DNA of 64,000 nt from WTFY01 sp965205685 (GTDB taxonomy: Bacteria > Pseudomonadota > Gammaproteobacteria > UBA4575): positions 496,001 to 560,000 of the forward strand of contig OZ242174.1 of assembly GCA_965205685.1 (NCBI GenBank), given 5' to 3'. The notes under the pieces were generated by a model. It was given only the letters and a program-made list of their open reading frames with translations. It was not told the origin of the DNA and did no database searches. Made by a program: the position numbers and the translations under genes. Below are positions 1 to 9,136 of the stretch, piece by piece; within the stretch, counting starts at the first letter, position 1, and each line of letters starts with the position of its first letter.

Positions 1-74
1 TGATGAATGCCAAGTGACACATCGCCCGGTTCCCGCAACTCGACAGCGCACAGCTTGATCCCCGGACCCGGTCA
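1..74. other. window edge upstream of pgk
   Basis: This short stretch opens with a possible stop codon (TGA at position 1) of a gene lying outside the window, then runs to the pgk start. In related bacteria pgk often follows gap, so an upstream gap gene is likely, but nothing here proves it. I see no clear Shine-Dalgarno sequence or promoter in it. Confidence 0.3.
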
Positions 75-1247
75 GTGTTAAGCATGACGGACCTCGATCT
101 CGCGGGTCGCCGTGTGCTGATCCGCGAGGACCTGAATGTGCCCGTGAAGAACGGGCGCGTAGCCAGTGCCAAGCGCATCGAAGCCGCCCTGCCGACGGTT
201 CGTCTGGCCATGGAGCAGGGTGCCAGCGTCATACTGCTTTCCCACAGGGGACGTCCTGATGAAGGGCGCTGGGACGAGGAGTTCTCCCTTTTGCCGGTTG
301 CGCAATTTCTCAAAGACCAGTGCGGCCTTGAGGTGCAGTTTGAGAAAAACTGGCTGGACGGCGTCGATACCAAGGCCGGCCAACTCACCCTGTGTGAAAA
401 CGTGCGGTTCCAGGTCGGCGAACTCGGCAACGATGAACAGCTTGCACGAAAGATCGCGGGCTTGTGCGATGTCTACGTGATGGATGCGTTCGGGACCGCC
501 CACCGTGCACAGGCTTCAACCCACGGCGTGGCCAAGTACGCTCCTATCGCATGCGCGGGTCCGTTGCTGGAGAAGGAGTTGCGTGCCCTCGACAAGTCCC
601 TGGCCAAGCCGGACAGGCCGCTGGTCGGAATCGTGGGAGGCTCAAAAGTTTCAACGAAACTTAAAATTCTGAAATCGCTGCTGGACAAGGTGGATCAGCT
701 GATTGTGGGCGGGGGCATCGCCAACACTTTTCTGGCGGCGGCGGGCAAGCCAGTCGGCAATTCCCTGTATGAGAAAGACCAGCTGGACATCGCCAGGGAT
801 CTGCTCGGGGAAGGCGCTCGCCGGAAGAAGGAGATTCCGCTGCCGGTGGACGTTGTTTGTGCCACCGAGGTTTCCGAAGTTGCCGCGGCCACCACGAAGC
901 CGGTGGATGCGGTCGGTCCGGATGACATGATCCTGGACTTTGGTCCTGACTCGTCGAAAAGACTGGCATCCTGCCTGTCCAATGCGGGTACAATTATATG
1001 GAATGGCCCGGTGGGAGTGTTTGAGCTTGAAGCCTTTTCAAAGGGTACGGAGATCGTGGCCAGGGCCGTTGCCGAGAGCCGGGCGTTCTCGATCGCCGGA
1101 GGCGGTGATACGCTGGCTGCAATCGAGTTGTTTGATCTGGGAGAGCAAATTTCGTACATCTCCACCGGAGGCGGTGCGTTTCTTGAATATCTGGAAGGGA
1201 AAGTCCTGCCCGCCGTTGGCATTTTGGAGCAAAGAGCAAATCGCTAG
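75..1247 (+). CDS. pgk: phosphoglycerate kinase
   Basis: Cytosolic enzyme that interconverts 1,3-bisphosphoglycerate + ADP and 3-phosphoglycerate + ATP in glycolysis, gluconeogenesis and, if present, the Calvin cycle. The 390-residue length matches the bacterial family (E. coli 387). Visible hallmarks are DLNVPV at residues 19-24, SHRGRP at 56-61 (3-phosphoglycerate side), VGGSKVSTK at 187-195 and the glycine-rich GGGDT at about 342-346 (nucleotide side). The start is uncertain: GTG at 75 gives the few residues usually found before MTDLDL, while ATG at 84 begins exactly there, and neither has a strong ribosome binding site. It is followed by pyk and fba on the same strand, consistent with a glycolytic operon. 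Confidence 0.97.
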   Translation: MLSMTDLDLAGRRVLIREDLNVPVKNGRVASAKRIEAALPTVRLAMEQGASVILLSHRGRPDEGRWDEEFSLLPVAQFLKDQCGLEVQFEKNWLDGVDTKAGQLTLCENVRFQVGELGNDEQLARKIAGLCDVYVMDAFGTAHRAQASTHGVAKYAPIACAGPLLEKELRALDKSLAKPDRPLVGIVGGSKVSTKLKILKSLLDKVDQLIVGGGIANTFLAAAGKPVGNSLYEKDQLDIARDLLGEGARRKKEIPLPVDVVCATEVSEVAAATTKPVDAVGPDDMILDFGPDSSKRLASCLSNAGTIIWNGPVGVFELEAFSKGTEIVARAVAESRAFSIAGGGDTLAAIELFDLGEQISYISTGGGAFLEYLEGKVLPAVGILEQRANR

Positions 1248-1334
1248 TGCGTAGAATTACCCGCAGCATACTCATCGATCGGAACGATTCATTCGCACTG
1301 CCCTGTGCGGCACAACACGGTGCCGGGAGCTGAC

Positions 1335-2813
1335 ATGGAGTCAAGTACGGAAGCCCGCGACAGGAAAACGATTTTCCGGCATACCAAAATCATTGCAACC
1401 CTAGGGCCTGCCACCGACAGCGAGCAGATCATGGCCGGCCTGATCGATGTCGGCATCGATCTCGTGCGTCTTAATTTTTCACACAGCACCTACGAGGAGA
1501 ATGCATGGCGCATTGAAACCTTGCGCAGGCTGAGCAAGGAAAAACACCATGAGGTGGGCGTGCTCGGAGATCTGCAGGGTGCAAAGATCAGGATCGGGGC
1601 TTTCAGGGACAAGCGGGTTCACCTGGATGCCGGCTCGGCATTCTGTATTGATACAAACCTGCCTCTAGATCAGGGGGATGAAACGGCCGTTGGAACCACG
1701 TACAGGGGGCTTGCGAAGGATCTGGGCGCAGGCGATCACCTGTTGATTGATGACGGACGGATCGTACTGAGGGTCACCGAGGTTGCCGAGGGCAAGATCC
1801 ATAACGAAGTCGTCACGGGGGGAGAACTCCTCAGCAGCAAGGGAATTAACCGTCAGGGAGGAGGGCTGGCTGTTGCGACGCTGACAGACAAGGACCGCCA
1901 GGACATTCGCGATGCCGTCAAGCTGGACATCGACTACCTGGCCGTTTCGTTTCCCCGCTCGGCCGAGGATGTCAGGCAGGCCAGGAAGTTGTTCGTTGAA
2001 GCCGGGGGCCGTGGGGGGATCATTGCAAAGATCGAGCGCACGGAAGCCCTGGATGCGATCGATGAAATCCTCGACGAGTGCGACGCGATCATGATTGGCC
2101 GCGGGGACCTCGGTGTTGAAATCGGTGATGCGGAAGTGCCGGGTGTGCAGAAGTTGCTGATTGACCGGGCCCATGAAAAGAACCGCATTGCGATCACCGC
2201 CACGCAAATGATGGAGTCCATGACGTACAGCCCGATCCCGACCCGTGCGGAAGTTTCGGATGTGGCCAATGCCGTGCTGGATGGAACTGATGCGGTGATG
2301 CTTTCAGGCGAAACCGCAGTGGGGAAATATCCCGTTCAGTCCGTCAAGGCCATGCATCGTACCTGCCTGGCCTCGGAGCGGCGGATCTTGAATACGGGAT
2401 CGGATCACCGCATGTATTCGAGATTCGAAAGGGTCGACGAGGCCATCGCCATGGCGACGATGTACACCGCAAATTATCTGAACGTGGCAGCGATTGCCGC
2501 ATTGACGGAATCAGGCTCCACGGCCCTGTGGATGTCTCGCATCAGCTCGGAAATCCCCATCTATGCGTTGACGCAGCATGAGAAAACCCTGCGCAGGGTG
2601 ACCTTGTACAAAGGGGTCTATCCGGCCCCCATGGAAATCCTCAGCCGCTCGCATGCGGAGGTCAACAAAAATGCAATCGACGTCCTGCTTCGCTGTGGCG
2701 TTGTACAAGAAAATGACCTGGTTATCATTACCAAAGGCGACTTGATCGGGGTAGACGGGGGTACGAATGCGCTGAAAATCGTTCGTGTCGGGCATTTGAT
2801 AGAACCGGAATGA
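1335..2813 (+). CDS. pyk: pyruvate kinase
   Basis: Transfers phosphate from phosphoenolpyruvate to ADP, the last step of glycolysis. The protein is 492 residues. It shows the N-terminal KIIATLGPAT strand typical of pyruvate kinases, GRGDLGVE at about residues 254-261 (substrate and metal site), the ATQMMESM segment and GETAVGKYP at about 325. The reading frame is open from a GTG at 1305, but ATG 1335 is preferred because GGGAG at 1325-1329 is well spaced before it and it gives the usual N-terminus. It lies about 85 bases after pgk and 72 before the fba start, so all three are probably cotranscribed. I cannot tell the PykA and PykF regulatory types apart from sequence alone. Confidence 0.96.
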   Translation: MESSTEARDRKTIFRHTKIIATLGPATDSEQIMAGLIDVGIDLVRLNFSHSTYEENAWRIETLRRLSKEKHHEVGVLGDLQGAKIRIGAFRDKRVHLDAGSAFCIDTNLPLDQGDETAVGTTYRGLAKDLGAGDHLLIDDGRIVLRVTEVAEGKIHNEVVTGGELLSSKGINRQGGGLAVATLTDKDRQDIRDAVKLDIDYLAVSFPRSAEDVRQARKLFVEAGGRGGIIAKIERTEALDAIDEILDECDAIMIGRGDLGVEIGDAEVPGVQKLLIDRAHEKNRIAITATQMMESMTYSPIPTRAEVSDVANAVLDGTDAVMLSGETAVGKYPVQSVKAMHRTCLASERRILNTGSDHRMYSRFERVDEAIAMATMYTANYLNVAAIAALTESGSTALWMSRISSEIPIYALTQHEKTLRRVTLYKGVYPAPMEILSRSHAEVNKNAIDVLLRCGVVQENDLVIITKGDLIGVDGGTNALKIVRVGHLIEPE

Positions 2814-2885
2814 GTGTGGGTATTGGGGGGCATGCAAAGCTGCCTGCCGGTTGCAAGATCTGTTACGCGTATTAGGAGAAACCGT

Positions 2886-3911
2886 ATGAATATTGAGGAA
2901 CTGAACAAGATCGCGAATGCCATGGTAGCGCCGGGGCGCGGGATTCTCGCCATGGATGAAAGCCATCCAACCTGCAACAAGCGCTTCGAGAAGCTTGGCA
3001 TCCCCACCACCGAACCCATGCGCCAGGCCTATCGGGACATGCTGGTCACCGCACCCGGGCTGTCCGACTACGTCAGTGGCGCGATTCTGTTTGACGAGAC
3101 CATCCGGCAGAACACCCTGGCGGGGACACCGTTCGCGGAACACCTGTCGGCCAAGGGCATTATCCCGGGGATCAAGGTGGATGCAGGTGCAAAACCCTTG
3201 GCGGGGTCCGAGAACGAGTTGGTGACTCATGGACTGGACGGGCTGCGCGAGCGCTGTGCCGAGTATTATGAGTTGGGTGCACGATTTTCCAAATGGCGCG
3301 CGGTCATTACCATTGGACAGGGGATGCCCGGCTGGGCCTGCATCGAGGCGAACGCCCATGCCTTGGCCCGCTATGCGTGCATCAGCCAGGAGGCAGGGCT
3401 CGTTCCCATCGTGGAGCCGGAAGTGCTCATGGATGGGGACCATTCCATCGAACGCTGCTATGAAGTGACGGAGCTCACCCAGCGGGTCGTCTTCTACCAG
3501 CTCAAAAACCAGGGAGTTGCGCTGGAAGGGATCGTGCTCAAGCCCAGCATGGTGATCTCGGGTGCCTCGAACAGTGCCCGAGCAGATGTGAAAACCGTTG
3601 CAGAACAGACGGTGCGCTGCCTGCTGAACACGGTGCCTGCGGCGGTGCCCGGTATCGCTTTTCTGTCAGGCGGGCAAACCGACCAGGAAGCAAGCCAGCA
3701 TCTCAATGCCATAAATCTGTCGGAACGCACCAAGCCCTGGGCGCTGACGTTCTCCTACGGGCGTGCCTTGCAGCAGACGGCGATGCAAGTCTGGAACGGC
3801 GATAGCGCCAACGTGGAGAAGGCCCAGCAGGCCTTGCTCTGGCGCGCCCGCTGCAACGGCACGGCGGCCCTTGGAAAGTACACGGATGCCGTGGAAAGCC
3901 AGGCGGCCTAG
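2886..3911 (+). CDS. fba: class I fructose-bisphosphate aldolase
   Basis: Cleaves fructose 1,6-bisphosphate to dihydroxyacetone phosphate and glyceraldehyde 3-phosphate through a lysine Schiff base. The 341-residue protein resembles the eukaryote-type class I enzyme: LAMDESHPT near residues 21-29, VLKPSMVISG near 217-226 carrying the probable Schiff-base lysine (about 219), and a C-terminal SYGRALQ segment. It is not the metal-dependent class II enzyme usual in gammaproteobacterial glycolytic operons. The frame is open from 2814, but ATG 2886 is supported by AGGAG at 2874-2878 and by family alignment. It follows pyk closely and completes the pgk-pyk-fba group. Confidence 0.93.
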   Translation: MNIEELNKIANAMVAPGRGILAMDESHPTCNKRFEKLGIPTTEPMRQAYRDMLVTAPGLSDYVSGAILFDETIRQNTLAGTPFAEHLSAKGIIPGIKVDAGAKPLAGSENELVTHGLDGLRERCAEYYELGARFSKWRAVITIGQGMPGWACIEANAHALARYACISQEAGLVPIVEPEVLMDGDHSIERCYEVTELTQRVVFYQLKNQGVALEGIVLKPSMVISGASNSARADVKTVAEQTVRCLLNTVPAAVPGIAFLSGGQTDQEASQHLNAINLSERTKPWALTFSYGRALQQTAMQVWNGDSANVEKAQQALLWRARCNGTAALGKYTDAVESQAA

Positions 3912-3977
3912 ACGGGACGGATGCACGGCCTGCAATAATAAATTCATGCCATGCCGGGAAAGTGCGCGGTGTGCCCG

Positions 3978-3998
3978 TGTATAATCTTCCTATAATTT
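3978..3998 (+). promoter_or_regulatory. tandem -10-like elements upstream of glnK
   Basis: Two perfect TATAAT hexamers lie at 3980-3985 and 3991-3996 in the 184-base gap between fba and glnK. Neither has a convincing -35 hexamer at 17 bases, and I could not find a clear sigma-54 type TGGC-N-TTGC element, which would be expected for an NtrC-controlled glnK promoter. They could drive glnK-amtB, but this is a motif match only. Confidence 0.3.
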
Positions 3999-4095
3999 CC
4001 AGTGGTCAAAAGTGTCTGCCGGTTCAGCCACACACCGAATGCCGCAACGATTTATACGTGTATTGCAGAAGTCACATACGTGAAGGAGTATTGCC

Positions 4096-4434
4096 ATGAA
4101 GATGATCACGGCCATCATTAAGCCATTCAAACTTGATGATGTACGGGAGGCCTTGTCAGAAATTGACATCCAGGGCCTGACCGTAACGGAAGTCAAGGGC
4201 TATGGCCGCCAGAAAGGACACGCCGAGCTTTATCGTGGAGCCGAATATGTCGTGGACTTTCTTCCCAAGATAAAAATTGAAATTGGAGTCCCGGAAGACC
4301 GTGTGGAATCGGTGGTCGAGGCAATCATCAGGACAGCCAACACCGGGAAAATCGGAGACGGGAAAATTTTTGTGACCAGCGTCGAACAGGTCACACGGAT
4401 CCGTACCGGTGAAACCGGCATCGATGCACTCTAG
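4096..4434 (+). CDS. glnK: nitrogen regulatory protein PII (GlnK/GlnB)
   Basis: Small trimeric signal protein that senses 2-oxoglutarate and ATP/ADP and, when paired with an ammonium channel, blocks the channel under nitrogen sufficiency. The length of 112 residues is exactly the family norm. The T-loop contains the uridylylation site Tyr51 within YRGAEYVVDF, and the C-terminal half carries TGKIGDGKIF, part of the nucleotide site. AAGGAG at 4082-4087 sets the start. amtB begins 18 bases downstream, which is the reason for preferring the name glnK to glnB. Confidence 0.97.
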   Translation: MKMITAIIKPFKLDDVREALSEIDIQGLTVTEVKGYGRQKGHAELYRGAEYVVDFLPKIKIEIGVPEDRVESVVEAIIRTANTGKIGDGKIFVTSVEQVTRIRTGETGIDAL

Positions 4435-4451
4435 GAGCCAGGGGACAACCA

Positions 4452-5750
4452 ATGAGAACACTACACAAGAGCCTATGCCTTTTTGCCATTTTCGCCTGTG
4501 CACTGCCGTCTGTCGTGTTGGCTGAGTCCGCCCTGGATACCGGGGATACCGCCTGGATACTGACTTCCACCGCACTGGTGCTGTTTATGACCATTCCCGG
4601 ATTGTCGCTGTTTTATGCAGGCCTGGTGCGCAGCAAGAATGTGTTGTCGGTGCTGATGCAATGCTTTTCGATTACCTGCCTGGTCTCCATTTTGTGGCTG
4701 GTGTTCGGGTACAGCCTGGCCTTCAGTGACGGCGGCGCTCTGAACAACTGGCTGGGAGGACTGTCCAACGCATTTTTGTCCGAGGTTACCCGGGACTCGA
4801 TGAGCGGCACGATCCCGGAAACCGTGTTCGTCATGTTCCAGTTGACCTTTGCCATCATCACCCCGGCGCTTGTCGTTGGTGGTTTTGCAGAGCGCATGAA
4901 GTTTTCCGCCATGCTGTGGTTCACGGTATTGTGGCTGCTGGCGGTCTATCTGCCGGTCGCTCACTGGGTATGGGGAGGCGGCTGGCTCGGTGAGAAAGGC
5001 ATACTGGATTTTGCCGGCGGTCTGGTCGTTCATCTGACGGCTGGAACAGGCGCGATTGTTGCCGCCATGGTGCTCGGCAAGCGCAAGGGATTTCCGAGAA
5101 CGGCCATGCCGCCGCATAACCTGACGATGTCCGTGACCGGGGCCGGGATGCTTTGGGTAGGATGGTTTGGTTTCAACGCAGGAAGTGCAGTTGCTGCCAA
5201 TCAGGATGCGGGAATGGCCATGCTGGTCACGCATCTCAGCGCTGCAACGGCATCACTGGTCTGGATGTTCGCGGAGTGGGTCCGCTACGGCAAGCCCAGT
5301 GTGCTTGGAATCGTAACGGGTATGGTGGCCGGTCTCGGCAGCATCACGCCAGCCTCTGGTTTTGTCGGGCCGCTGGGGGCGCTTATCATTGGTGCAGTTG
5401 CCGGTCTCGTCTGCTTTACTGCAACCAACTACCTCAAACGGGTCCTGCAGATCGACGACTCCCTGGATGTGTTCCCGGTGCATGGAATCGGCGGGATACT
5501 GGGCACGTTTCTCTGTGGCATCCTGGTGGCCGAACAATTCGGCGGAGCCGGGCTCGCTGAGGGCGTGACCATGGGTCAGCAACTGTGGGTCCAGTCCCAG
5601 GGCATTCTTGCCGTGCTGGTATGGACCATCATCGCCACCTTTGTGGTCCTGCAGATCATCAAGGTAGTCGTCGGGCTGCGTGTGGATGACCAGCAGGAAA
5701 CCGAAGGCCTGGACATCACTCAGCACGAGGAAGCTGGCTACAACATGTAG
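4452..5750 (+). CDS. amtB: ammonium transporter AmtB
   Basis: Trimeric inner-membrane channel for ammonium/ammonia. The 432-residue protein has a cleavable-looking signal peptide (residues 1-24), then about 11 hydrophobic helices. Family landmarks include the early GLSLFYAGLVRSKNVLS segment, FAERMKF and PVAHWVWGGGWL, and the conserved histidine region near DVFPVHGIGGILG. GGGGAC at 4441-4446 precedes the ATG. It forms the standard pair with the PII gene just upstream, and its transcript appears to end at the hairpin 30 bases after the stop. Confidence 0.96.
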   Translation: MRTLHKSLCLFAIFACALPSVVLAESALDTGDTAWILTSTALVLFMTIPGLSLFYAGLVRSKNVLSVLMQCFSITCLVSILWLVFGYSLAFSDGGALNNWLGGLSNAFLSEVTRDSMSGTIPETVFVMFQLTFAIITPALVVGGFAERMKFSAMLWFTVLWLLAVYLPVAHWVWGGGWLGEKGILDFAGGLVVHLTAGTGAIVAAMVLGKRKGFPRTAMPPHNLTMSVTGAGMLWVGWFGFNAGSAVAANQDAGMAMLVTHLSAATASLVWMFAEWVRYGKPSVLGIVTGMVAGLGSITPASGFVGPLGALIIGAVAGLVCFTATNYLKRVLQIDDSLDVFPVHGIGGILGTFLCGILVAEQFGGAGLAEGVTMGQQLWVQSQGILAVLVWTIIATFVVLQIIKVVVGLRVDDQQETEGLDITQHEEAGYNM

Positions 5751-5779
5751 ACCTGCAGCAGGGCTGCACCAAGAACAAG

Positions 5780-5812
5780 AGGGGTCGCAGGCAAGGGTCG
5801 CGACCCCTTTTT
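5780..5812 (+). terminator. rho-independent terminator after amtB
   Basis: An 8-bp perfect stem (GGGGTCGC at 5781-5788 with GCGACCCC at 5800-5807) is followed by five T residues. It sits between the convergent genes amtB and bioD, and its T run touches the bioD stop. It lacks a matching A run on the other side, so it should mainly stop plus-strand transcription. Confidence 0.85.
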
Positions 5813-6498
5813 CAATGGCGCCTGATTGCCTGCAGGATTTGGGCAGTCTTGTGGGTGGCTTCCTGCAGCACTTCCTGGTGGGAAACCGTGAAAACCGGTG
5901 TCTCGAGCAGTCCGCCAAGATCTTCGCAGTTGTTCATTACGGGAGTATCACCCGCACTCGTTTGGCTCAGGATCACTGCACATACCGACAGCCCGTGGGA
6001 ATGAATCGCCTCGACGGTCAGCAAGACATGGTTGATGCAGCCAAGCTTGTCATTCGCTACCAGCAGCACGGGCAGGCCGAGTCTTTTCGCCAGGCTTGAG
6101 TTCATGCCGTCTTCGCAAAGCGGCGAATAAAATCCCCCCGCACCCTCGACGACCAGGAAATCGTCGTCGCCTGTGCCCTGCATGCACTTGGCATACACTT
6201 CTTCTGTGTAGACAGGCTGGCGGGCCAGGCGCGCTGCGCGCTGTGGCGAGATCGCGGGCTCGAAGCGAAAAGGACAGACCTCCGAGAGCGCGAATTTCCG
6301 GTTGGCCGCCTCGTAGTACTGAACCGCATCCTGAGGTTCCAGTTCATCGCGTACCCGCTTGCATCCGGATTCGACGGGTTTGCGGGGCACCGCATTGATC
6401 CTGTCCTGGTGCAGCAGTGCCACGATCTGTGTGCCGACATAGGTCTTGCCGGCGTCGGTGTCTGTGCCCGTGATGAATATTCCTTTGCGCGGGGTCAT
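5812..6498 (-). CDS. bioD: dethiobiotin synthetase
   Basis: ATP-dependent carboxylase that closes the ureido ring of dethiobiotin from 7,8-diaminopelargonate and CO2, the penultimate step of biotin synthesis. The 228-residue protein starts with the P-loop GTDTDAGKTYV at residues 10-20 and has the VVEGAGGFYSPL segment that lines the active site. It lies 13 bases downstream of purC on the same strand, so the two are likely cotranscribed. The other biotin genes are not in the window, so this bioD is detached from a bio operon. Confidence 0.94.
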   Translation of the reverse strand: MTPRKGIFITGTDTDAGKTYVGTQIVALLHQDRINAVPRKPVESGCKRVRDELEPQDAVQYYEAANRKFALSEVCPFRFEPAISPQRAARLARQPVYTEEVYAKCMQGTGDDDFLVVEGAGGFYSPLCEDGMNSSLAKRLGLPVLLVANDKLGCINHVLLTVEAIHSHGLSVCAVILSQTSAGDTPVMNNCEDLGGLLETPVFTVSHQEVLQEATHKTAQILQAIRRH

Positions 6499-6511
6499 GA
6501 TGATGAAATGA

Positions 6512-7396
6512 TCAGAGCCTGACCCCGGTCAACTGCTCGCAGGCTTCCCGGTATTTCTTGCTGGTGTTCTCGATCACTTCCCTGGGCAATCGGGGCCCCG
6601 GTTTCTGCTTGTTCCAGTCCAGCGTTTCGAGATAGTCACGCACATACTGCTTGTCGAGGCTTTCCGGATTTTTGCCCGGAACATAGGAATCCCTTGGCCA
6701 GAACCGTGACGAGTCCGAAGTCAGCAACTCGTCCATCAAGACGACGTTCTCCTGAGCGTCCAGGCCGAATTCAAATTTCGTATCCGCAACGATGATGCCG
6801 CGCTGTCTGGCATATTCGGCCGCGCGCCCGTAAATCTGTATGCTGATATCGCGAACGCGCTCGGCAATGTCCTTGCCGACCAGGTTGACGACCTCATCGA
6901 AGCGCACGTTGATGTCGTGTTCCCCGACCCTGGCCTTGGTGGACGGTGTGAAGATAGGTTCGTCGAGTGCCTGTGCCAGTTTCAGATTTTCGGGCAAGGG
7001 TACTCCGCAGATCATGCCGGTCTGCTGGTACTCCTTCCAGCCCGAGCCGATGACGTAGCCCCGTACGATGGCTTCGAATGGCAGCGCCTTGAGCTTTTGC
7101 ACGACAACGCTTCGCCCTGCAAGAGCCCCTAGTTCCTGCTCGTCTTTGATGGCGGCTTCAAGAGGGATATCGCTGAGGTGGTTGTCCACCAGGTTTTCAA
7201 ACCGCTGAAACCAGAAGTTGGACATCGCGGTAAGCACAATGCCTTTTCCGGGAATCGGGTCGGGCAAAATTACATCGAAGGCAGAGATACGATCACTGGC
7301 CACGATCAGCCAGTGCCTGTCATCGACCTCGTAAATGTCTCGAACCTTGCCCTGGTAGATCTTTTTCAGGGATTTCAACCCGGGTTCTAGCAGCAT
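6512..7396 (-). CDS. purC: SAICAR synthetase (phosphoribosylaminoimidazole-succinocarboxamide synthase)
   Basis: Joins aspartate to CAIR using ATP in de novo purine synthesis. With the start at ATG 7396 the protein is 294 residues, the size of the longer bacterial/yeast-like PurC form. Hallmarks are YQGKVRDIYEVDD at the N-terminus, ASDRISAFDV, the FTPSTKARVGEHD region and DTKFEFG. The frame extends upstream to 7513, but the extra 39 residues do not look like PurC. It is transcribed divergently from purE-purK, which supply its substrate. Confidence 0.95.
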   Translation of the reverse strand: MLLEPGLKSLKKIYQGKVRDIYEVDDRHWLIVASDRISAFDVILPDPIPGKGIVLTAMSNFWFQRFENLVDNHLSDIPLEAAIKDEQELGALAGRSVVVQKLKALPFEAIVRGYVIGSGWKEYQQTGMICGVPLPENLKLAQALDEPIFTPSTKARVGEHDINVRFDEVVNLVGKDIAERVRDISIQIYGRAAEYARQRGIIVADTKFEFGLDAQENVVLMDELLTSDSSRFWPRDSYVPGKNPESLDKQYVRDYLETLDWNKQKPGPRLPREVIENTSKKYREACEQLTGVRL

Positions 7397-7500
7397 TTCG
7401 GGGTTTCGGCAGCCAATTGTCCAGCGCACACTGGTTTTATTCACCTGTCTCAGCCAAAATGCGCGTTTGTTTCCATAATCCGTACGGGGGAACAGACGTA

Positions 7501-7989
7501 ATGGCCAATCCAACAGTAAGCCTGATCATGGGGAGCAGTAGCGACTGGTCGGTCATGCACGCAGCCGCAGCCGTTCTGGACCAGTTTGGCATATTGTACG
7601 AGAAGCGCGTGATTTCTGCACACCGAACCCCGGATTTGATGGCGGAGTTCTCGCAGTCTGCATCCTCGCGCGGTATCCGGTGCATCATTGCCGGTGCCGG
7701 CGGTGCCGCCCACTTGCCCGGGATGGTGGCTGCAATGACTCCCGTCCCGGTTCTCGGAGTCCCGGTTCCAGGCAAGCACCTCTCCGGACAGGACTCGTTG
7801 TACTCAATCGTACAGATGCCCAAGGGCATACCCGTTGCAACATTTGCCATCGGCGAGGCCGGTGCGGCAAATGCCGGGCTCTTTGCGGTTTCCATTTTGG
7901 CCGGTGACGACACGGATCTGAAAGCAAGGCTTGATGAGTTTCGCAAAGAGCAGACCTCCAAGGTGCTAGCGGCCCGTTTGCCGGACTGA
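7501..7989 (+). CDS. purE: N5-carboxyaminoimidazole ribonucleotide mutase
   Basis: Class I PurE converts N5-CAIR, made by PurK, to CAIR. The 162-residue protein shows MGSSSDW at residues 10-16, SAHRTPD at 39-45 and the AGGAAHLPGM loop. ATG 7501 follows a GGGGGA sequence at about 7486-7491; longer in-frame starts back to 7417 add a non-homologous tail. PurK starts one base after the stop. The presence of purK just downstream supports the class I (N5-CAIR) route. Confidence 0.97.
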   Translation: MANPTVSLIMGSSSDWSVMHAAAAVLDQFGILYEKRVISAHRTPDLMAEFSQSASSRGIRCIIAGAGGAAHLPGMVAAMTPVPVLGVPVPGKHLSGQDSLYSIVQMPKGIPVATFAIGEAGAANAGLFAVSILAGDDTDLKARLDEFRKEQTSKVLAARLPD

Positions 7990-7990
7990 A

Positions 7991-9112
7991 ATGGTTTTGC
8001 CAGGTGCCACACTTGGTATGCTGGGGGGCGGCCAGCTTGGGCGCATGTTTGTCCACGCAGCGACGGCCATGGGCTACCGCGTGATCGTGCTGGATCCCAG
8101 CCCCGCCAGCCCGGCCGGGGAAATTGCCCAGGTGCATTTACAGGCGGACTATGACGATGAGCGGGCCCTGGACGAGCTGGCGCGGGAATGCTCCGTGGTC
8201 ACCACGGAATTCGAAAATGTGCCGGCACAGGCGCTGCAGTACCTGCAGGGCGAGTGCCGCGTTTATCCGAGCCCGGATGCAGTGGGCATCGCGCAAAGCC
8301 GGACTCGGGAGAAACAGTATGTCCAGTCACTGGGCATTCCCTGTACTGCTTTTCAGCCGGTGTGCAGCGATCAGGACATCCGGCAAGCCTTTGAAAAAAT
8401 CGGTTCTGACCTGATTCTCAAGACCACCCGTTTCGGCTACGACGGCAAGGGTCAGGCCACCGTGGGCAGTATCGATCAGGCCATCGAAGCGTGGGAGGGC
8501 CTGGACAAGGCCGAGTGCATCCTGGAGAAACGGATCGATCTGCAGACAGAAATATCCAGCGTGCTGGCACGCTCTTCTGCGGGCGAAACAAGTTTTTTCG
8601 GGATTGCTGAAAACGTCCACCGCAACGGCATACTGTTCACCAGCACGGCCCCGGCAAGCGTGGACGAAGCGATTCAGGATCTGGCCAGGTCCCACGCAAG
8701 AAAGATCGCAGAGGATCTGGATTACTGCGGTGTGCTGGCCATCGAGTACTTTGTCGACAAAAGCAACAACCTCTATTTCAATGAGATGGCACCGCGCACG
8801 CACAACAGCGGGCATTACACGATCGATGCCTGTTATACGTCGCAGTTTGAGCAGCAGGTACGCGCGGTCTGCGGCTTGTCTCTGGGCAGCACCGTCGCAC
8901 ACAGTGCCGTGACCATGGTGAACCTGCTGGGAGACCTTTGGCAGCAGGGCGAGCCTCGCTGGAATGACCTTATCGAGGACACCGGGGTCAAGCTGCACCT
9001 GTACGGTAAAACACAGGCGCGCCCGGGTCGCAAAATGGGGCACTTTTGCGTGCTCGCACCACCCGGTGAGGACACCCGGGACCGGGCCGAGCAACTGTTT
9101 TCAAGACTGTAG
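7991..9112 (+). CDS. purK: N5-carboxyaminoimidazole ribonucleotide synthase
   Basis: ATP-grasp enzyme that carboxylates AIR with bicarbonate and ATP to form N5-CAIR. The 373-residue protein has the N-terminal GMLGGGQLGRM dinucleotide-like loop (residues 9-19), TTEFENVPA near 74-82, KTTRFGYDGKGQ in the ATP-grasp core and NEMAPRTHNSGHYT near the catalytic end. It begins one base after purE, so translation is probably coupled. Confidence 0.97.
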   Translation: MVLPGATLGMLGGGQLGRMFVHAATAMGYRVIVLDPSPASPAGEIAQVHLQADYDDERALDELARECSVVTTEFENVPAQALQYLQGECRVYPSPDAVGIAQSRTREKQYVQSLGIPCTAFQPVCSDQDIRQAFEKIGSDLILKTTRFGYDGKGQATVGSIDQAIEAWEGLDKAECILEKRIDLQTEISSVLARSSAGETSFFGIAENVHRNGILFTSTAPASVDEAIQDLARSHARKIAEDLDYCGVLAIEYFVDKSNNLYFNEMAPRTHNSGHYTIDACYTSQFEQQVRAVCGLSLGSTVAHSAVTMVNLLGDLWQQGEPRWNDLIEDTGVKLHLYGKTQARPGRKMGHFCVLAPPGEDTRDRAEQLFSRL

Positions 9113-9136
9113 CCTGCATTGAGCCAGCCTCATTCC

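Noticed and set aside
2511..3443. Minus-strand ORF of 310 residues across pyk and fba
   Set aside because: It is antisense to two well-supported genes and shows no recognisable domain.
4473..5918. Long minus-strand ORFs antisense to amtB
   Set aside because: Composition (His/Gln-rich) is that of an antisense shadow of a hydrophobic gene; amtB is certain.
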